Positions 1 through 8,712 of a stretch of 64,000 bases of DNA are shown here, piece by piece. The DNA is from Colwellia marinimaniae (lineage in GTDB: Bacteria; Pseudomonadota; Gammaproteobacteria; Enterobacterales; Alteromonadaceae): contig NZ_BDQM01000009.1 in NCBI RefSeq assembly GCF_002207865.1, positions 62,001 through 126,000 of the forward strand. The letters are read 5' to 3'. Position 1 is the first letter of the stretch, and the number at the start of each line of letters is the position of its first letter. The position numbers and the translations under genes were made by a program. The notes below the pieces were generated by a model. It was not told where the DNA came from. It ran no database searches and worked only from the letters and a program-made list of their open reading frames with translations.

Positions 1-203
1 TTGTTGATGCTACGCGCTTTTTACTTACTTGTGTTGTTGAGCTGAAAACTTGGTTTATCTTATCCATAAAGTGCCCCTTATTTTTACCATCACATCGAAA
101 AATAAATGCCTAGACCCATTCTATTAAATTAACACTTGCTGACTGGCAAGTAACTTAAAAGAATTACTATCTTTTTTAGCATAGTTTGTTAGCCATGAAT
201 ATG

Positions 204-235
204 AAAAAGCGCATATTTCTATAAAATATGCGCTT
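204..235 (-). terminator. rho-independent terminator of the transaldolase gene
   Basis: A perfect 12-bp stem (207-218 with 224-235) and 5-base loop lies about 45 bases past the transaldolase stop; read on the minus strand it ends in a run of T. Nothing else is recognisable in 1-281: no ORF, no RNA gene. Confidence 0.75.
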
Positions 236-281
236 AAAATAAGCGTAACCAGTATAAATAATGAAATATTTTATCCTGGAT

Positions 282-1244
282 TTAGAGCCTAGCGGCTAAT
301 TGTTGTTCAAGCTTCACTTGATCAATGGCAAAATTACGAATGCCTTCAGCAAGCTTTTCTGTTGCCATAGGGTCTTCATTCATCTGCCAGCGAAATTGAC
401 CTTGGCTTAAAGCCGCTTCTTGCTCAGCAGTTGCTTGGCAAGTTATTAATTTTTGTACAACAGTATCAGTATTATTCGCTAGTTCAGCCATTAATGCCGG
501 GCTAATGGTTAACCGGTCACAACCGGCGAGTTCAAGAATTTCGCCGGTATTTCGAAAACTTGCACCCATTACCACAGTATTAAAACCATGCTGTTGATAA
601 TAGTTATAAATATTGGTAACTGAAACAACACCAGGATCTTCATTACTGGCATAGTCAGTTCGACCGGTATCTTTTTTGTACCAGTCGAGAATACGACCGA
701 CAAAGGGAGATATTAAATAAACGCCCGCTTCAGCGCAGGCACGTGCTTGGGCAAAGCTAAACAGTAAAGTCAGGTTACAATTAATACCTTCTTGCTCAAG
801 TTGCTCTGCTGCTTTAATACCTTCCCAGGTAGAAGCAAGTTTAATTAAAATCCTATCGTTACTAATGCCGGCTTCGTTGTACATGGCAATTAGCTTATAT
901 GCTTTGGTAATTGATGCAGCAGTATCAAAAGATAATCTCGCATCTACTTCGGTCGAGATACGGCCAGGAACAATTTTGAGTATTTCTAGACCAATTAACA
1001 CCGAAAGCTTGTCAGCAGCATCAATAACTTGTTGCTCAGCACTGGCTGATTGTGTTTTAGCCCAAGCAACGGCATCTTTTACTAGGCCTTGGTAATTAGC
1101 TAAAGACGCTGCTTTTAATAAAAGCGAAGGGTTTGTGGTGGCATCTTGCGGTTGAAACTTTGCTATCGCTTCAATATCACCTGTATCAGCCACAACTGTG
1201 GTCATTTGTTTTAATTGTGCAAGCTGTGAAGAAGAGTTTGTCAT
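282..1244 (-). CDS. tal: transaldolase
   Basis: Transfers a dihydroxyacetone unit between sugar phosphates in the non-oxidative pentose phosphate pathway (sedoheptulose 7-P + glyceraldehyde 3-P to erythrose 4-P + fructose 6-P), in the cytoplasm. The 320-residue length matches the TalB type. The [12 protein letters not shown] segment near residues 34-45 and the Schiff-base lysine in [10 protein letters not shown] (Lys about 135) are both present, as is [12 protein letters not shown] near residue 180. It stands alone, divergent from yaaA, with its own terminator. The upstream 270 bases must hold both divergent promoters; I see no clear operator there. talA and talB cannot be told apart from this gene alone. 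Confidence 0.96.
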   Translation of the reverse strand: MTNSSSQLAQLKQMTTVVADTGDIEAIAKFQPQDATTNPSLLLKAASLANYQGLVKDAVAWAKTQSASAEQQVIDAADKLSVLIGLEILKIVPGRISTEVDARLSFDTAASITKAYKLIAMYNEAGISNDRILIKLASTWEGIKAAEQLEQEGINCNLTLLFSFAQARACAEAGVYLISPFVGRILDWYKKDTGRTDYASNEDPGVVSVTNIYNYYQQHGFNTVVMGASFRNTGEILELAGCDRLTISPALMAELANNTDTVVQKLITCQATAEQEAALSQGQFRWQMNEDPMATEKLAEGIRNFAIDQVKLEQQLAARL

Positions 1245-1513
1245 GGCGTTACCTTAATTCTAACGGGAAAAATTTGATTGCTGAGCCTTTCTAAATTCGA
1301 TAATGAATGTAGCTGGTGAAATATTACAACATAAAAATAAAAAAGCACCCTTTATTGCGCTATTTTTACCAGATTAAGGTGTTTTTGTTTTTAACTTACG
1401 CCAAACAGCATTACTGGCGCTTGCCTTGCTATAGATTAAACGCTGTTAACTTGCTTAACGCTTATGATATATTATGCCTTATTATGTAATCACTATAATT
1501 CGGCTGAAAAATA

Positions 1514-2287
1514 ATGTTACTTGTTGTTTCACCTGCAAAAAAATTAGACTTTGAATCTCCGCTAGCGACAGAAAAATTCAGTCAACCTAGCTTACTTGAG
1601 CAGAGCCAGTTATTGATCAACGACTGCCTCAAACTTGCTCCCAGTGACATCGCCAGTTTAATGAAGCTGAGTGATAAACTTGCTGGTTTAAATGCAGCAC
1701 GCTTTGGTCAGTGGTCAACTCCCTTTACCACCGAGAATGCTAGGCAAGCCATTTTAACTTTTAATGGTGATGTTTATTCAGGGCTTGATGCTGGGTCGTT
1801 TAGTGAGGAAGATTTCGATTTCGCTCAGCAGCATTTCAGAATCTTATCGGGTTTATACGGCTTGTTAAAACCCCTTGATTTAATGCAAGCTTACCGCTTG
1901 GAAATGGGTTGTAAACTTGCCAATAGTCGCGGTGCTAACTTATATCAATTCTGGGGGGACATTATTACCGGCGAGCTTAATAAAGCCTTGGCTGAGCAAG
2001 GTGATGAGGTACTTATTAACCTTGCCTCAACAGAATATTTTAAATCGGTCAAGACGAAGTCGTTAAATGCCACTATTATCACCCCCGCATTTAAAGACTG
2101 GAAAAATGGTCAATACAAAATAATCAGTTTTTATGCCAAAAAGGCTCGCGGTCTTATGGCACGTTACATTATTCAAAATAAATTAACGTCGGTTGAGCAA
2201 ATTAAGGAATTTGATTTGGCTGGCTATCAATATAGTGACAGTTTATCGCAAGGTAACGAATGGGTTTTTACTCGTAAAGAGCTTTAG
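1514..2287 (+). CDS. yaaA: peroxide stress protein YaaA (DUF328/UPF0246)
   Basis: 257 residues, full length for the family. The N-terminus [16 protein letters not shown] and the later motifs [15 protein letters not shown] (about residue 115) and [13 protein letters not shown] (about residue 177) are hallmarks of YaaA. In E. coli the protein lowers intracellular free iron during hydrogen peroxide stress and binds DNA; that role is known from the family and not visible here. In E. coli yaaA and talB are also neighbours, which supports both calls. A small inverted repeat at 2289-2307 (GCCAAG/CTTGGC) directly follows the stop and may attenuate transcription into the next pair. Confidence 0.95.
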   Translation: MLLVVSPAKKLDFESPLATEKFSQPSLLEQSQLLINDCLKLAPSDIASLMKLSDKLAGLNAARFGQWSTPFTTENARQAILTFNGDVYSGLDAGSFSEEDFDFAQQHFRILSGLYGLLKPLDLMQAYRLEMGCKLANSRGANLYQFWGDIITGELNKALAEQGDEVLINLASTEYFKSVKTKSLNATIITPAFKDWKNGQYKIISFYAKKARGLMARYIIQNKLTSVEQIKEFDLAGYQYSDSLSQGNEWVFTRKEL

Positions 2288-2363
2288 TAGCCAAGTTAAT
2301 CTTGGCTTTGGCTTTCATCATATTTAAACATTTAAACATTTAAACATTTTAACAGGAGGTGAC

Positions 2364-2897
2364 ATGTTAACTTTACTCGCCAAGCTTTTTCATGCCTTAA
2401 ACAGTGATAGTTCCATCAGGCAAATAGCGTTAGCCATAGCCTTGGGTTTTGTGGTTGGTTTATCACCCATCTTAACCTTGCATAATATAGTGATAATATT
2501 TTTTGTTTTACTCATTCGAGTACATTTAGGCAGCTTCATGCTTGCGGTCGGTATTTTCTCTGGCATGAGTTATCTACTCTCTCCTGTCATCGTCCTAGTG
2601 GGTGAGTCATTACTTACCCAGCCAGCGTTGACTGACTTTTTCACCTCGATTTACCAACTAAGCTTATTTAAACTCGCCCATTGGCACCATACTTATATCC
2701 TGGGTGCCTTTGTTTTAGGGCTAGTATTATGTGTTCCGGTATATTTTATTAGCAAAGTCTTAATAGAGAAATATCGTCTGCATATCATGACGTTTTTTGA
2801 GAAATTTAGAATTGTGCAAGCCTTAAAAGCATCTAAGTTTTATCGTTTATACAGCAGTTTTTCTAGTGACTCTAGCCTAAGTAAAGGAGCTTTATAA
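2364..2897 (+). CDS. TIGR03546 family membrane protein
   Basis: 177 residues with three or four hydrophobic segments (about 18-36, 42-63, 70-85, 110-132), so an inner-membrane protein. It matches the DUF2062-like family TIGR03546, which is almost always encoded next to TIGR03545; function unknown. A strong ribosome site (AGGAGGTGA) sits 6 bases before the ATG, preceded by three direct copies of the octamer TTTAAACA at 2322-2346. The stop overlaps the start of the next gene by one base (TAATG), so the pair is probably translationally coupled and the proteins may act together. No enzymatic motif is visible. Confidence 0.85.
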   Translation: MLTLLAKLFHALNSDSSIRQIALAIALGFVVGLSPILTLHNIVIIFFVLLIRVHLGSFMLAVGIFSGMSYLLSPVIVLVGESLLTQPALTDFFTSIYQLSLFKLAHWHHTYILGAFVLGLVLCVPVYFISKVLIEKYRLHIMTFFEKFRIVQALKASKFYRLYSSFSSDSSLSKGAL

Positions 2898-4714
2898 TGG
2901 CACGATTTATTCGTTGGCAAGGCATGGTTGCCTTTCTTGTTTTAAGTGCTTTAGTGGTTGTTTTCGGCTATTTTTTTGCGGAAAGCTTAGTAAAAAAAGC
3001 CCTTGTTAGTTCGGCTGAAAGTGCTTTTGGCGCAGAAGTAAATATTGCCGAGGTAAAGCTGGCTTATTCGCCTCTGCAGATAAGCGTTTTAGGCTTGCAA
3101 GTTACCGATAAAGCAGCACCAACACAGAATTTATTTAGTTTTGAGCGGGCGACTGCTGGTATTGATGTTTGGCAATATTTATTTGGTAAAATTATCATTG
3201 ATGAACTTGAAGTCAGTCAGCTTGCTTTTTCAAGCGTTCGTGCTCAGCCGGGTAGAGTGTTTGCTGATGAGCAAGCAAGTGATGAGGGTGCACAAGCCAG
3301 CTTAGCTGAGCAAGCGAAAGCTATACTACCTGAAGTTGATATCAAGCTACCGGATGTTAAAAGCTTACTTAATGACAGTAACTTATTAACGGTTAAAGCT
3401 AGCAAACAATTACAACATAGTTATAAAACTGAACAGGCTAAAATAAAAGCATTAAAGGCACAATTGCCTAATAAAGCAAAACTGAAGTCTTACCAAGATA
3501 AAGTCAAAGCTTTAGGTAAGATGAACGTTAATTCGTTAGCCGATATAGAAAAAATAAAAACTGCATTCGAACAAATTAAAGCTGAGTTTAAAGCCGATCA
3601 AGCACTTGTTAAAAAAGCTAAGCAACAAGTATTAGCCAGTAAGGACTTATTAGCTAAGCACGTTAATCAGTTAAAAACTGCTCCGGGCAAAGATTGGCAG
3701 CAAATTGAAAAAACCTATCAACTTGAAAGTATTGATGCCGAAGACTTTGCTCATATTCTCTTTGGTGAGCAAGCGCGTGACTATGTGAAAAAGGCACAAT
3801 GGGCCTATGAAAAAATCTCACCCTTTCTTGATAATAGTCAAACTGCAGCAACTGCTAATGAGGTAAAAACTCATACTAGCGGGCGATTTATCTTCTTTAA
3901 AGAAGAGTCCCCGCTACCATCGGTCTTGATCAAAAAAGCACTGTTCTCAATTCAACTGGCGCAGGGTGAAGTCATCGTTAGTGGCAGTGAGCTAACACAT
4001 CAGCATTGGCTTAGAGGTAAAAATAGCCTGATAAACATTAGCTCAACAGCAAATGGTGAACTTAGTCTAACGAGTCACTTTAAGCTAAGTCAATCGGGTG
4101 CTTTCAATGCTGGCGGAGCATGGTTTGTTAATGATCGCTGGTTATCCAATACTCAGTTAACAAAAAGCAAGACATTAACCTTATCCCTTGATAAAGCACA
4201 GCTTAGTGGTAAGGGTACTTTTAGCTTAAGCAATAATGACATCTCAGCGGCTAACCATTTGTCTCTTAAACAGGCAAGTTTTCAAGGCCAGGCTAACTCA
4301 AAAATTACCCAGTTATTACTGGCTACCATGAAGTCATTAGATAGCTTAACTATTGATGTTGCGGTTAATGGCGAGCTTAATAGGCCAAAATTTACTATTG
4401 CTTCATCTTTAAGTAACGCCTTAACCGGGGCATTTAAGCAACAGGTTGCTGACAGACTTACTGACTTTAAGGATAAAGTGAATAAGGGCTTAAACGAGAA
4501 ATTAGCTAATGCCTTGAAATTAGGTGATAGCCAAACAGCAGAGCTGCTTGATCTTGAAGCCTTATTAACCGATACCGATAAAGCGCTGGCTGACTTAAAG
4601 AATTCAGATATTGTTAAACAGCAACAGAAAAAGCTGGAAGATAAACTTAAGAATAAAGCCAAAGATAAGTTAAAGGATAAGTTGAAAAATAAGTTCGGTG
4701 ACTTATTTGGTTAG
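2897..4714 (+). CDS. TIGR03545 family protein (membrane-anchored, AsmA-like)
   Basis: 605 residues: one N-terminal membrane segment (about 9-28), then a large periplasmic part. Residues 170-250 and the C-terminal 60 are very rich in Lys/Leu/Asp heptad-like sequence and predict coiled coil; the tail ends in repeated K-D-K-L blocks. It belongs to TIGR03545, partner of the preceding TIGR03546 gene, with which it overlaps by one base. Distant likeness to AsmA/DUF748 lipid-transport bridge proteins has been noted for proteins of this layout, which suggests (inference only) a role at the cell envelope. Function unproven. It ends just before a mobile repeat. Confidence 0.82.
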   Translation: MARFIRWQGMVAFLVLSALVVVFGYFFAESLVKKALVSSAESAFGAEVNIAEVKLAYSPLQISVLGLQVTDKAAPTQNLFSFERATAGIDVWQYLFGKIIIDELEVSQLAFSSVRAQPGRVFADEQASDEGAQASLAEQAKAILPEVDIKLPDVKSLLNDSNLLTVKASKQLQHSYKTEQAKIKALKAQLPNKAKLKSYQDKVKALGKMNVNSLADIEKIKTAFEQIKAEFKADQALVKKAKQQVLASKDLLAKHVNQLKTAPGKDWQQIEKTYQLESIDAEDFAHILFGEQARDYVKKAQWAYEKISPFLDNSQTAATANEVKTHTSGRFIFFKEESPLPSVLIKKALFSIQLAQGEVIVSGSELTHQHWLRGKNSLINISSTANGELSLTSHFKLSQSGAFNAGGAWFVNDRWLSNTQLTKSKTLTLSLDKAQLSGKGTFSLSNNDISAANHLSLKQASFQGQANSKITQLLLATMKSLDSLTIDVAVNGELNRPKFTIASSLSNALTGAFKQQVADRLTDFKDKVNKGLNEKLANALKLGDSQTAELLDLEALLTDTDKALADLKNSDIVKQQQKKLEDKLKNKAKDKLKDKLKNKFGDLFG

Positions 4715-4732
4715 TTCATTCTCTTTGATATG

Positions 4733-4999
4733 TATACCCGTGATACCTCAAAATGCGCGTTTCAGGATGTCTGAGCGATTCATGATCAAGGCGTATCTTT
4801 TTATTAAGGGTTATTCCCTTAAAAACAGATACAAGGAAGAGCATGATTTGCTCATACATCCCCGTAGGGCTGGTTTAGAAACGTTTTATGCAGCGTTATT
4901 GATTTCGACAATAGAACAACTATTATCTTCAATCAATGCCTTGCCTAAAGACGTTTCTAATTCCAGCTGAATCCTGCATTTTGAAGTAACACGGGTATA
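4733..4999. mobile_element. MITE-like element with 24-bp terminal inverted repeats
   Basis: The ends 4733-4756 and 4976-4999 are inverted repeats matching at 22 of 24 bases (TATACCCGTG...TCAAAATGC). The 267-bp body has no credible gene; the ORF that can be read through it has no family likeness. Size and ends fit a non-autonomous miniature element. It starts 19 bases after the TIGR03545 stop and abuts the next repeat element. Confidence 0.75.
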
Positions 5000-5155
5000 T
5001 ACCAATTTCATTAAATTATTGCCCACTTGTGCTGGTTAAAATATCCAAGGCGGCGTTGCTCTCAATCCCAATAGCCTGCTATTGGTCAATCGAGCGCCTT
5101 GCCCTGATTTATTTTTCCTACGCACAACAAGATCCCAAACTTAATGAAAATGGTA
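5000..5155. mobile_element. MITE-like element, TACCAAT...ATTAA family, copy 1
   Basis: 15-bp terminal inverted repeats (5000-5014 and 5141-5155, one mismatch) enclose 126 bp with no gene. The same family occurs in inverted body orientation at 6699-6855: both bodies contain CCTTGG-TATTTTAACC (reverse strand here) followed by the end. It lies immediately beside the 4733-4999 element, so one has inserted next to or in the other. Confidence 0.7.
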
Positions 5156-5161
5156 TTAGAT

Positions 5162-5203
5162 AAAAAAAGACCGTATTGCTTAAAGCATTACGGTCTTTTT
5201 TAT
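5162..5203. terminator. bidirectional terminator
   Basis: A 15-20-bp stem (AAAGACCGTA/TACGGTCTTT, one mismatch) with A and T runs on both sides, so it can stop transcription from either direction. It lies between two plus-strand envelope genes and the minus-strand srmB region. Confidence 0.7.
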
Positions 5204-5226
5204 GAACTATGAACTGAGATTTTTTA

Positions 5227-5370
5227 CTAGTCGCGATGCATTGCGACAGTAAAAGCCCCAACCATGATAAACGCGACCATCATTGGCGTTATCTGCCATT
5301 TTTGCTCTTGCAGGCCAGCTTGATGTTTTAACTTATAGCCGTTAAATAAGCAGGTGACATAGGCAAGGAT
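5227..5370 (-). pseudogene. C-terminal remnant of a small membrane protein
   Basis: Reading the minus strand from 5370 to the TAG at 5227 gives 47 codons with no usable start (a TAA lies directly upstream in frame). The product ends with a hydrophobic segment MMVAFIMVGAFTVAMHRD, and looks like the tail of a membrane protein. I do not recognise the family. It lies directly downstream of srmB on the same strand. It may be a decayed gene, or just chance coding in 190 bases of spacer. Confidence 0.3.
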
Positions 5371-5414
5371 TTATTGATATTTATCACCTCGCTCGCTGAC
5401 AACACTGCTATTGC

Positions 5415-6671
5415 TTACTTAGCGGCTTTTTTTGCTTGCTTAGCGTTTTTCTTCACTTGTTTCTTAGCTTTGGCTTTTTTCTGCGAGTTAGTGAGTTTAA
5501 GTTTTACCTTTTTATTGACCACACGCGATTCTTTGTGCTGTGGACGTAAATCTTGAATAACACGACGTGGTAGACGTTCTTTGGTATAACGCTCTATTTT
5601 ACCAATAACAGCCATATCGTGTGCTTCAACTAAGGAAATAGCAGTTCCTTTGTTACCGGCACGACCTGTGCGGCCAATACGGTGAATATAAATATCAACC
5701 TTGCGTGGCATATCAAAATTAATGACATGCGTTATGTTGTCTATATCTAAACCGCGGGCGGCAACATCGGTTGCCACTAATACTTTAATTTCGCCACTTT
5801 TAAAACGTGAAATAGCTTTGTTACGTTTATCTTGTGGCATTTTACCTTCTAGCCAAACACAAGGTAACTCTTCCGCATAAAGTTTACCGGAAAGGTATTG
5901 TACAGTTTCCCGTTTATTAGCAAAAACGACGGTACGCTCAACACCTTCTTGCTTAAGAATATTGACTAACATATTGAGTTTATGGTGTGAGTCATCAGCT
6001 AGGTGTAGCCATTGGTGAATGATGGCTTTCTCTTTACGTGATGGGTTTGACTCTAAAAATATAGGATCGTCTAGTACTTCTTTGGCAAAACCTAGTACAC
6101 CAGCACCTTCTAAGGTTGCTGAAAATAGCATGGTTTGTTTACGCCAGCGAGCTTCAGCAACAATGCGGTTGATGGCCTCACTAAAACCAGTATCGAGCAT
6201 GCGATCGGCTTCATCTAAAACAAGAATTTCAATGTCACGGGCATCAAACTGCTCGTTTTCAATATATTCTAATAATCGACCTGGCGTTGCCACTAAGATA
6301 TCTGTTGTCGTTGTTAGGATATCTGTATGACTGCCGTAGTTAACGCCACCCGTTATCACACCCGTTTTTATTTTAGTTAGCTCGGTAATTTGCTTACAGT
6401 CTTCACCAATTTGAATCGCTAACTCTCGTGTCGGGGTTAATATTAATACCCGAGGAAAGCCCGGTTGAGTACGCGGGTAGTCTAATAAATGTTGAGCAAT
6501 AGGCAGTAAAAAGGCGGCGGTTTTACCCGTACCGGTCGGGGCTGATGCTAGTATATCTTTGCCGGCCATCGCCTCAGGGATCACTAGATCTTGAATTGAG
6601 GTAGGCTTGGTATAACCAAGTTTTTTGATACTGGCTAATAATTCTGAGTCTAGATCGAATTGCTCAAACAT
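5415..6671 (-). CDS. srmB: ATP-dependent RNA helicase SrmB
   Basis: DEAD-box helicase of 418 residues from the start MFEQFDLDSELL, chosen because this is where the conserved family N-terminus begins; an in-frame start 29 codons upstream (6758) would put the N-terminus inside a mobile repeat. Seen in order: Q motif (GYTKPTSIQ), Walker A APTGTGKT, PTRELA, TPGRL, DEAD, SAT, then ATDVAARGLDI and HRIGRTGR of the second RecA domain, and a 50-residue Lys-rich tail for RNA contact. SrmB helps early 50S ribosome assembly and matters more in the cold. DeaD/RhlE relatives are possible but length and tail fit SrmB best. The upstream region is a MITE (6699-6855), so its promoter may be element-derived. 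Confidence 0.88.
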   Translation of the reverse strand: MFEQFDLDSELLASIKKLGYTKPTSIQDLVIPEAMAGKDILASAPTGTGKTAAFLLPIAQHLLDYPRTQPGFPRVLILTPTRELAIQIGEDCKQITELTKIKTGVITGGVNYGSHTDILTTTTDILVATPGRLLEYIENEQFDARDIEILVLDEADRMLDTGFSEAINRIVAEARWRKQTMLFSATLEGAGVLGFAKEVLDDPIFLESNPSRKEKAIIHQWLHLADDSHHKLNMLVNILKQEGVERTVVFANKRETVQYLSGKLYAEELPCVWLEGKMPQDKRNKAISRFKSGEIKVLVATDVAARGLDIDNITHVINFDMPRKVDIYIHRIGRTGRAGNKGTAISLVEAHDMAVIGKIERYTKERLPRRVIQDLRPQHKESRVVNKKVKLKLTNSQKKAKAKKQVKKNAKQAKKAAK

Positions 6672-6698
6672 AGGGGATAATTCACTAAGAGTTAATAA

Positions 6699-6855
6699 TA
6701 CCAATTCCATTAAATAAGTGATCTTTTTTTGTCGGGAAAATTGCCAAATACCAAGCATTCATTTAAATAACTAGTTGTGCTAATTATTAAATAAATAACG
6801 AAGTCCTTGGTTATTTTAACCCGTAGAAATGACTCATTAATGTGTGAGATTGGTA
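6699..6855. mobile_element. MITE-like element, TACCAAT...ATTAA family, copy 2
   Basis: Ends TACCAATTCCATTAA (6699-6713) and the diverged inverse at 6837-6855 enclose an AT-rich body. The reverse strand of copy 1 (5000-5155) and this body share CCTTGG, TATTTTAACC and the terminal ATTGGTA. It begins only 28 bases from the srmB start codon, so it supplies most or all of the srmB upstream sequence. Confidence 0.6.
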
Positions 6856-6963
6856 TAATGATAATATGGCGACAATTATAGTGTTTTTAGGCCTTGCTGT
6901 AACTAATTATCGCAAGGGCTAAATAAATTGCCGAGGAAACTATTATGGAGTAAATGCGGATTG

Positions 6964-7482
6964 CTAAAGTAAGCTGCTGTACTCAAGTAATACTTGCTCA
7001 CACCAAGTATCTAAACGGTCATCGGTTAAATTGTATTGGCTATCTTCATCTAACGACAGACCAACAAATAGCTCGCCATCAGCTGTTAATGCTTTTGATG
7101 CGGTAAATTCATAGCCTTGAATTGGCCAATAACCGATTGTTTTTGCCCCTTGTACAAGTACTTGTTCGTGTAACATACCCAGAGCATCTTGAAACCATTC
7201 GCTGTAACCAATTTGATCACCCATACCATATAAAGCAATAATCTTATCGGAAAGGTCTAATTGATTAATATCACTCCAAATAGATTCCCAGTCTTCTTGT
7301 ATCTCACCGTAATCCCAAGTGGAGATACCAAAAATAATAAAGTCATAATCCAAGCACAGCGCTAAAGACTGATCTTTGATATTAACGATATCAACCAGAT
7401 CGGCACCAATTAAGGCCTGAATTTTTTCGGCGATTATCTCGGTATAACAAGTGGTTGAGCCATAAAACAAACCAATTTTCAT
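6964..7482 (-). CDS. fldB: flavodoxin FldB
   Basis: 172 residues, the length of FldB. The FMN phosphate loop GSTTCYTE (residues 9-16), the isoalloxazine loop STWDYGEIQEDWE (about 54-66) and YGMGDQIGYSEWF (about 84-97) are near-identical to E. coli FldB. It is a small soluble electron carrier; FldB's specific partner is not settled in E. coli. The gene opens the conserved fldB-dsbC-recJ-prfB-lysS neighbourhood but on the opposite strand to the rest. In E. coli xerD lies between fldB and dsbC; here the 297-bp gap 7483-7779 holds no gene, only two promoter regions. Confidence 0.95.
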   Translation of the reverse strand: MKIGLFYGSTTCYTEIIAEKIQALIGADLVDIVNIKDQSLALCLDYDFIIFGISTWDYGEIQEDWESIWSDINQLDLSDKIIALYGMGDQIGYSEWFQDALGMLHEQVLVQGAKTIGYWPIQGYEFTASKALTADGELFVGLSLDEDSQYNLTDDRLDTWCEQVLLEYSSLL

Positions 7483-7779
7483 TTTTCTATTTCCAAATTT
7501 TATTATATATCCGCTCTATTTCAAGATAGATGTTCAGGAACATAGAGCCATTTCACTGGGATTTTAGCAAAAACATTTATCTTTGTTTACCAGTTAATTC
7601 ACTATACTCGCTATTTTAAGTTGCAAATAAAGTCCTATGGCTGTAATTTCCTTGCTTAAAATTAGGTCTATTCCAATGAGCAGGTATGTTAGGCTTGTTT
7701 TTATAGCTTTATTGCCATTACTTTATAGAAGTTATTTAAAGCTTTTTAGAATTTTGTTAGGAATTTTTTAGGAATAATT

Positions 7780-8574
7780 ATGTATAAAACGTTCTTTTTT
7801 AGCGCCGTATTGGCTACGTTTACTTTAGCTTTATTTGTCCCCAGCGCCCATGTTGCAGCACAAGCGAATGTACCGGAAACATTAGCCAAGCCGGCAACTG
7901 ACCCAAGTGTGCTTGATGTTGAAGCGTTAAAGGCAAAAATTAACCGCTCTTTAGGCTTAACCGTTGTTAAAGTTGAAAAAACACCGGTACCCGGCATCGC
8001 TATGCTTGTTACTAATCAAGGCTTGTATTATGCGAGCTATAACGGTGATTATTTCATTCAAGGTAAAATATATAGCTTAGGCAATGAAGTGAAAGACTTA
8101 GCCGAAGAGAGTTTGGCGAAAATTCGTCTTGAAGGTATCGAAAAATTTAAAGACGACATGATTGTTTATAAAGCAGACAATGAAAAATATGTGGTGACCG
8201 TGTTTACCGATATCACTTGTGGCTATTGCCGTAAAATGCATGCACAAATGGCGGATTACAATGCTCGTGGCATAACATTTCGTTACTTAGCGTATCCACG
8301 TGCAGGTATTAAAGACCGAACGGGAAATTTGAGTCAAGGCTTTAAAGATTTACGCTCAGTATGGTGTAGTGACGATACCGCTAAAGCGTTAACCAAAGCC
8401 AAATCAGGTAGTGGTATTGCCTATAGAATTTGTGAAGCGCCGATTGAAGCGCAGTTTAATTTTGGGCGCCAAATCGGTGTTAACGGTACACCGGCAATTA
8501 TCTTATCAAATGGTATGATGATTCCAGGTTACCAACCGCCAGCACAATTAGAAGAGTTATTGAAAAATACTTAA
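7780..8574 (+). CDS. dsbC: thiol:disulfide interchange protein DsbC
   Basis: Periplasmic disulfide isomerase, 264 residues. A Sec signal peptide (about 1-28, AHVAAQA cleavage) is followed by an N-terminal dimerisation domain (about 45-115), a helical linker, and a thioredoxin fold with the catalytic CGYC at 147-150, the usual DsbC active site. The cis-Pro loop GVNGTPAII is present near residue 240, as is the structural Cys pair (WCSDD and RICEA). DsbC reshuffles wrong disulfides and is kept reduced by DsbD. It is followed by a terminator at 8609, then recJ. Confidence 0.96.
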   Translation: MYKTFFFSAVLATFTLALFVPSAHVAAQANVPETLAKPATDPSVLDVEALKAKINRSLGLTVVKVEKTPVPGIAMLVTNQGLYYASYNGDYFIQGKIYSLGNEVKDLAEESLAKIRLEGIEKFKDDMIVYKADNEKYVVTVFTDITCGYCRKMHAQMADYNARGITFRYLAYPRAGIKDRTGNLSQGFKDLRSVWCSDDTAKALTKAKSGSGIAYRICEAPIEAQFNFGRQIGVNGTPAIILSNGMMIPGYQPPAQLEELLKNT

Positions 8575-8608
8575 TTCATTTTTCAATGTGCCAGTAAATT
8601 GTCCTTTT

Positions 8609-8644
8609 AAAAGTACTTGTTGATTATCAGTAAGTACTTTTTTT
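8609..8644 (+). terminator. terminator after dsbC
   Basis: AAAAGTACTT (8609-8618) pairs with AAGTACTTTT (8632-8641) and runs into T. It separates dsbC from recJ, so these are probably not one strict operon. Confidence 0.65.
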
Positions 8645-8712
8645 ATGTTGAAAATATGTCATAAGCGTTTCTTGTATTGAAACCATCATGAGAATAACCG
8701 AGACCGAATAGC

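Noticed and set aside
4698-4970. 90-residue ORF
   Set aside because: Falls inside the miniature element 4733-4999 and matches no family.
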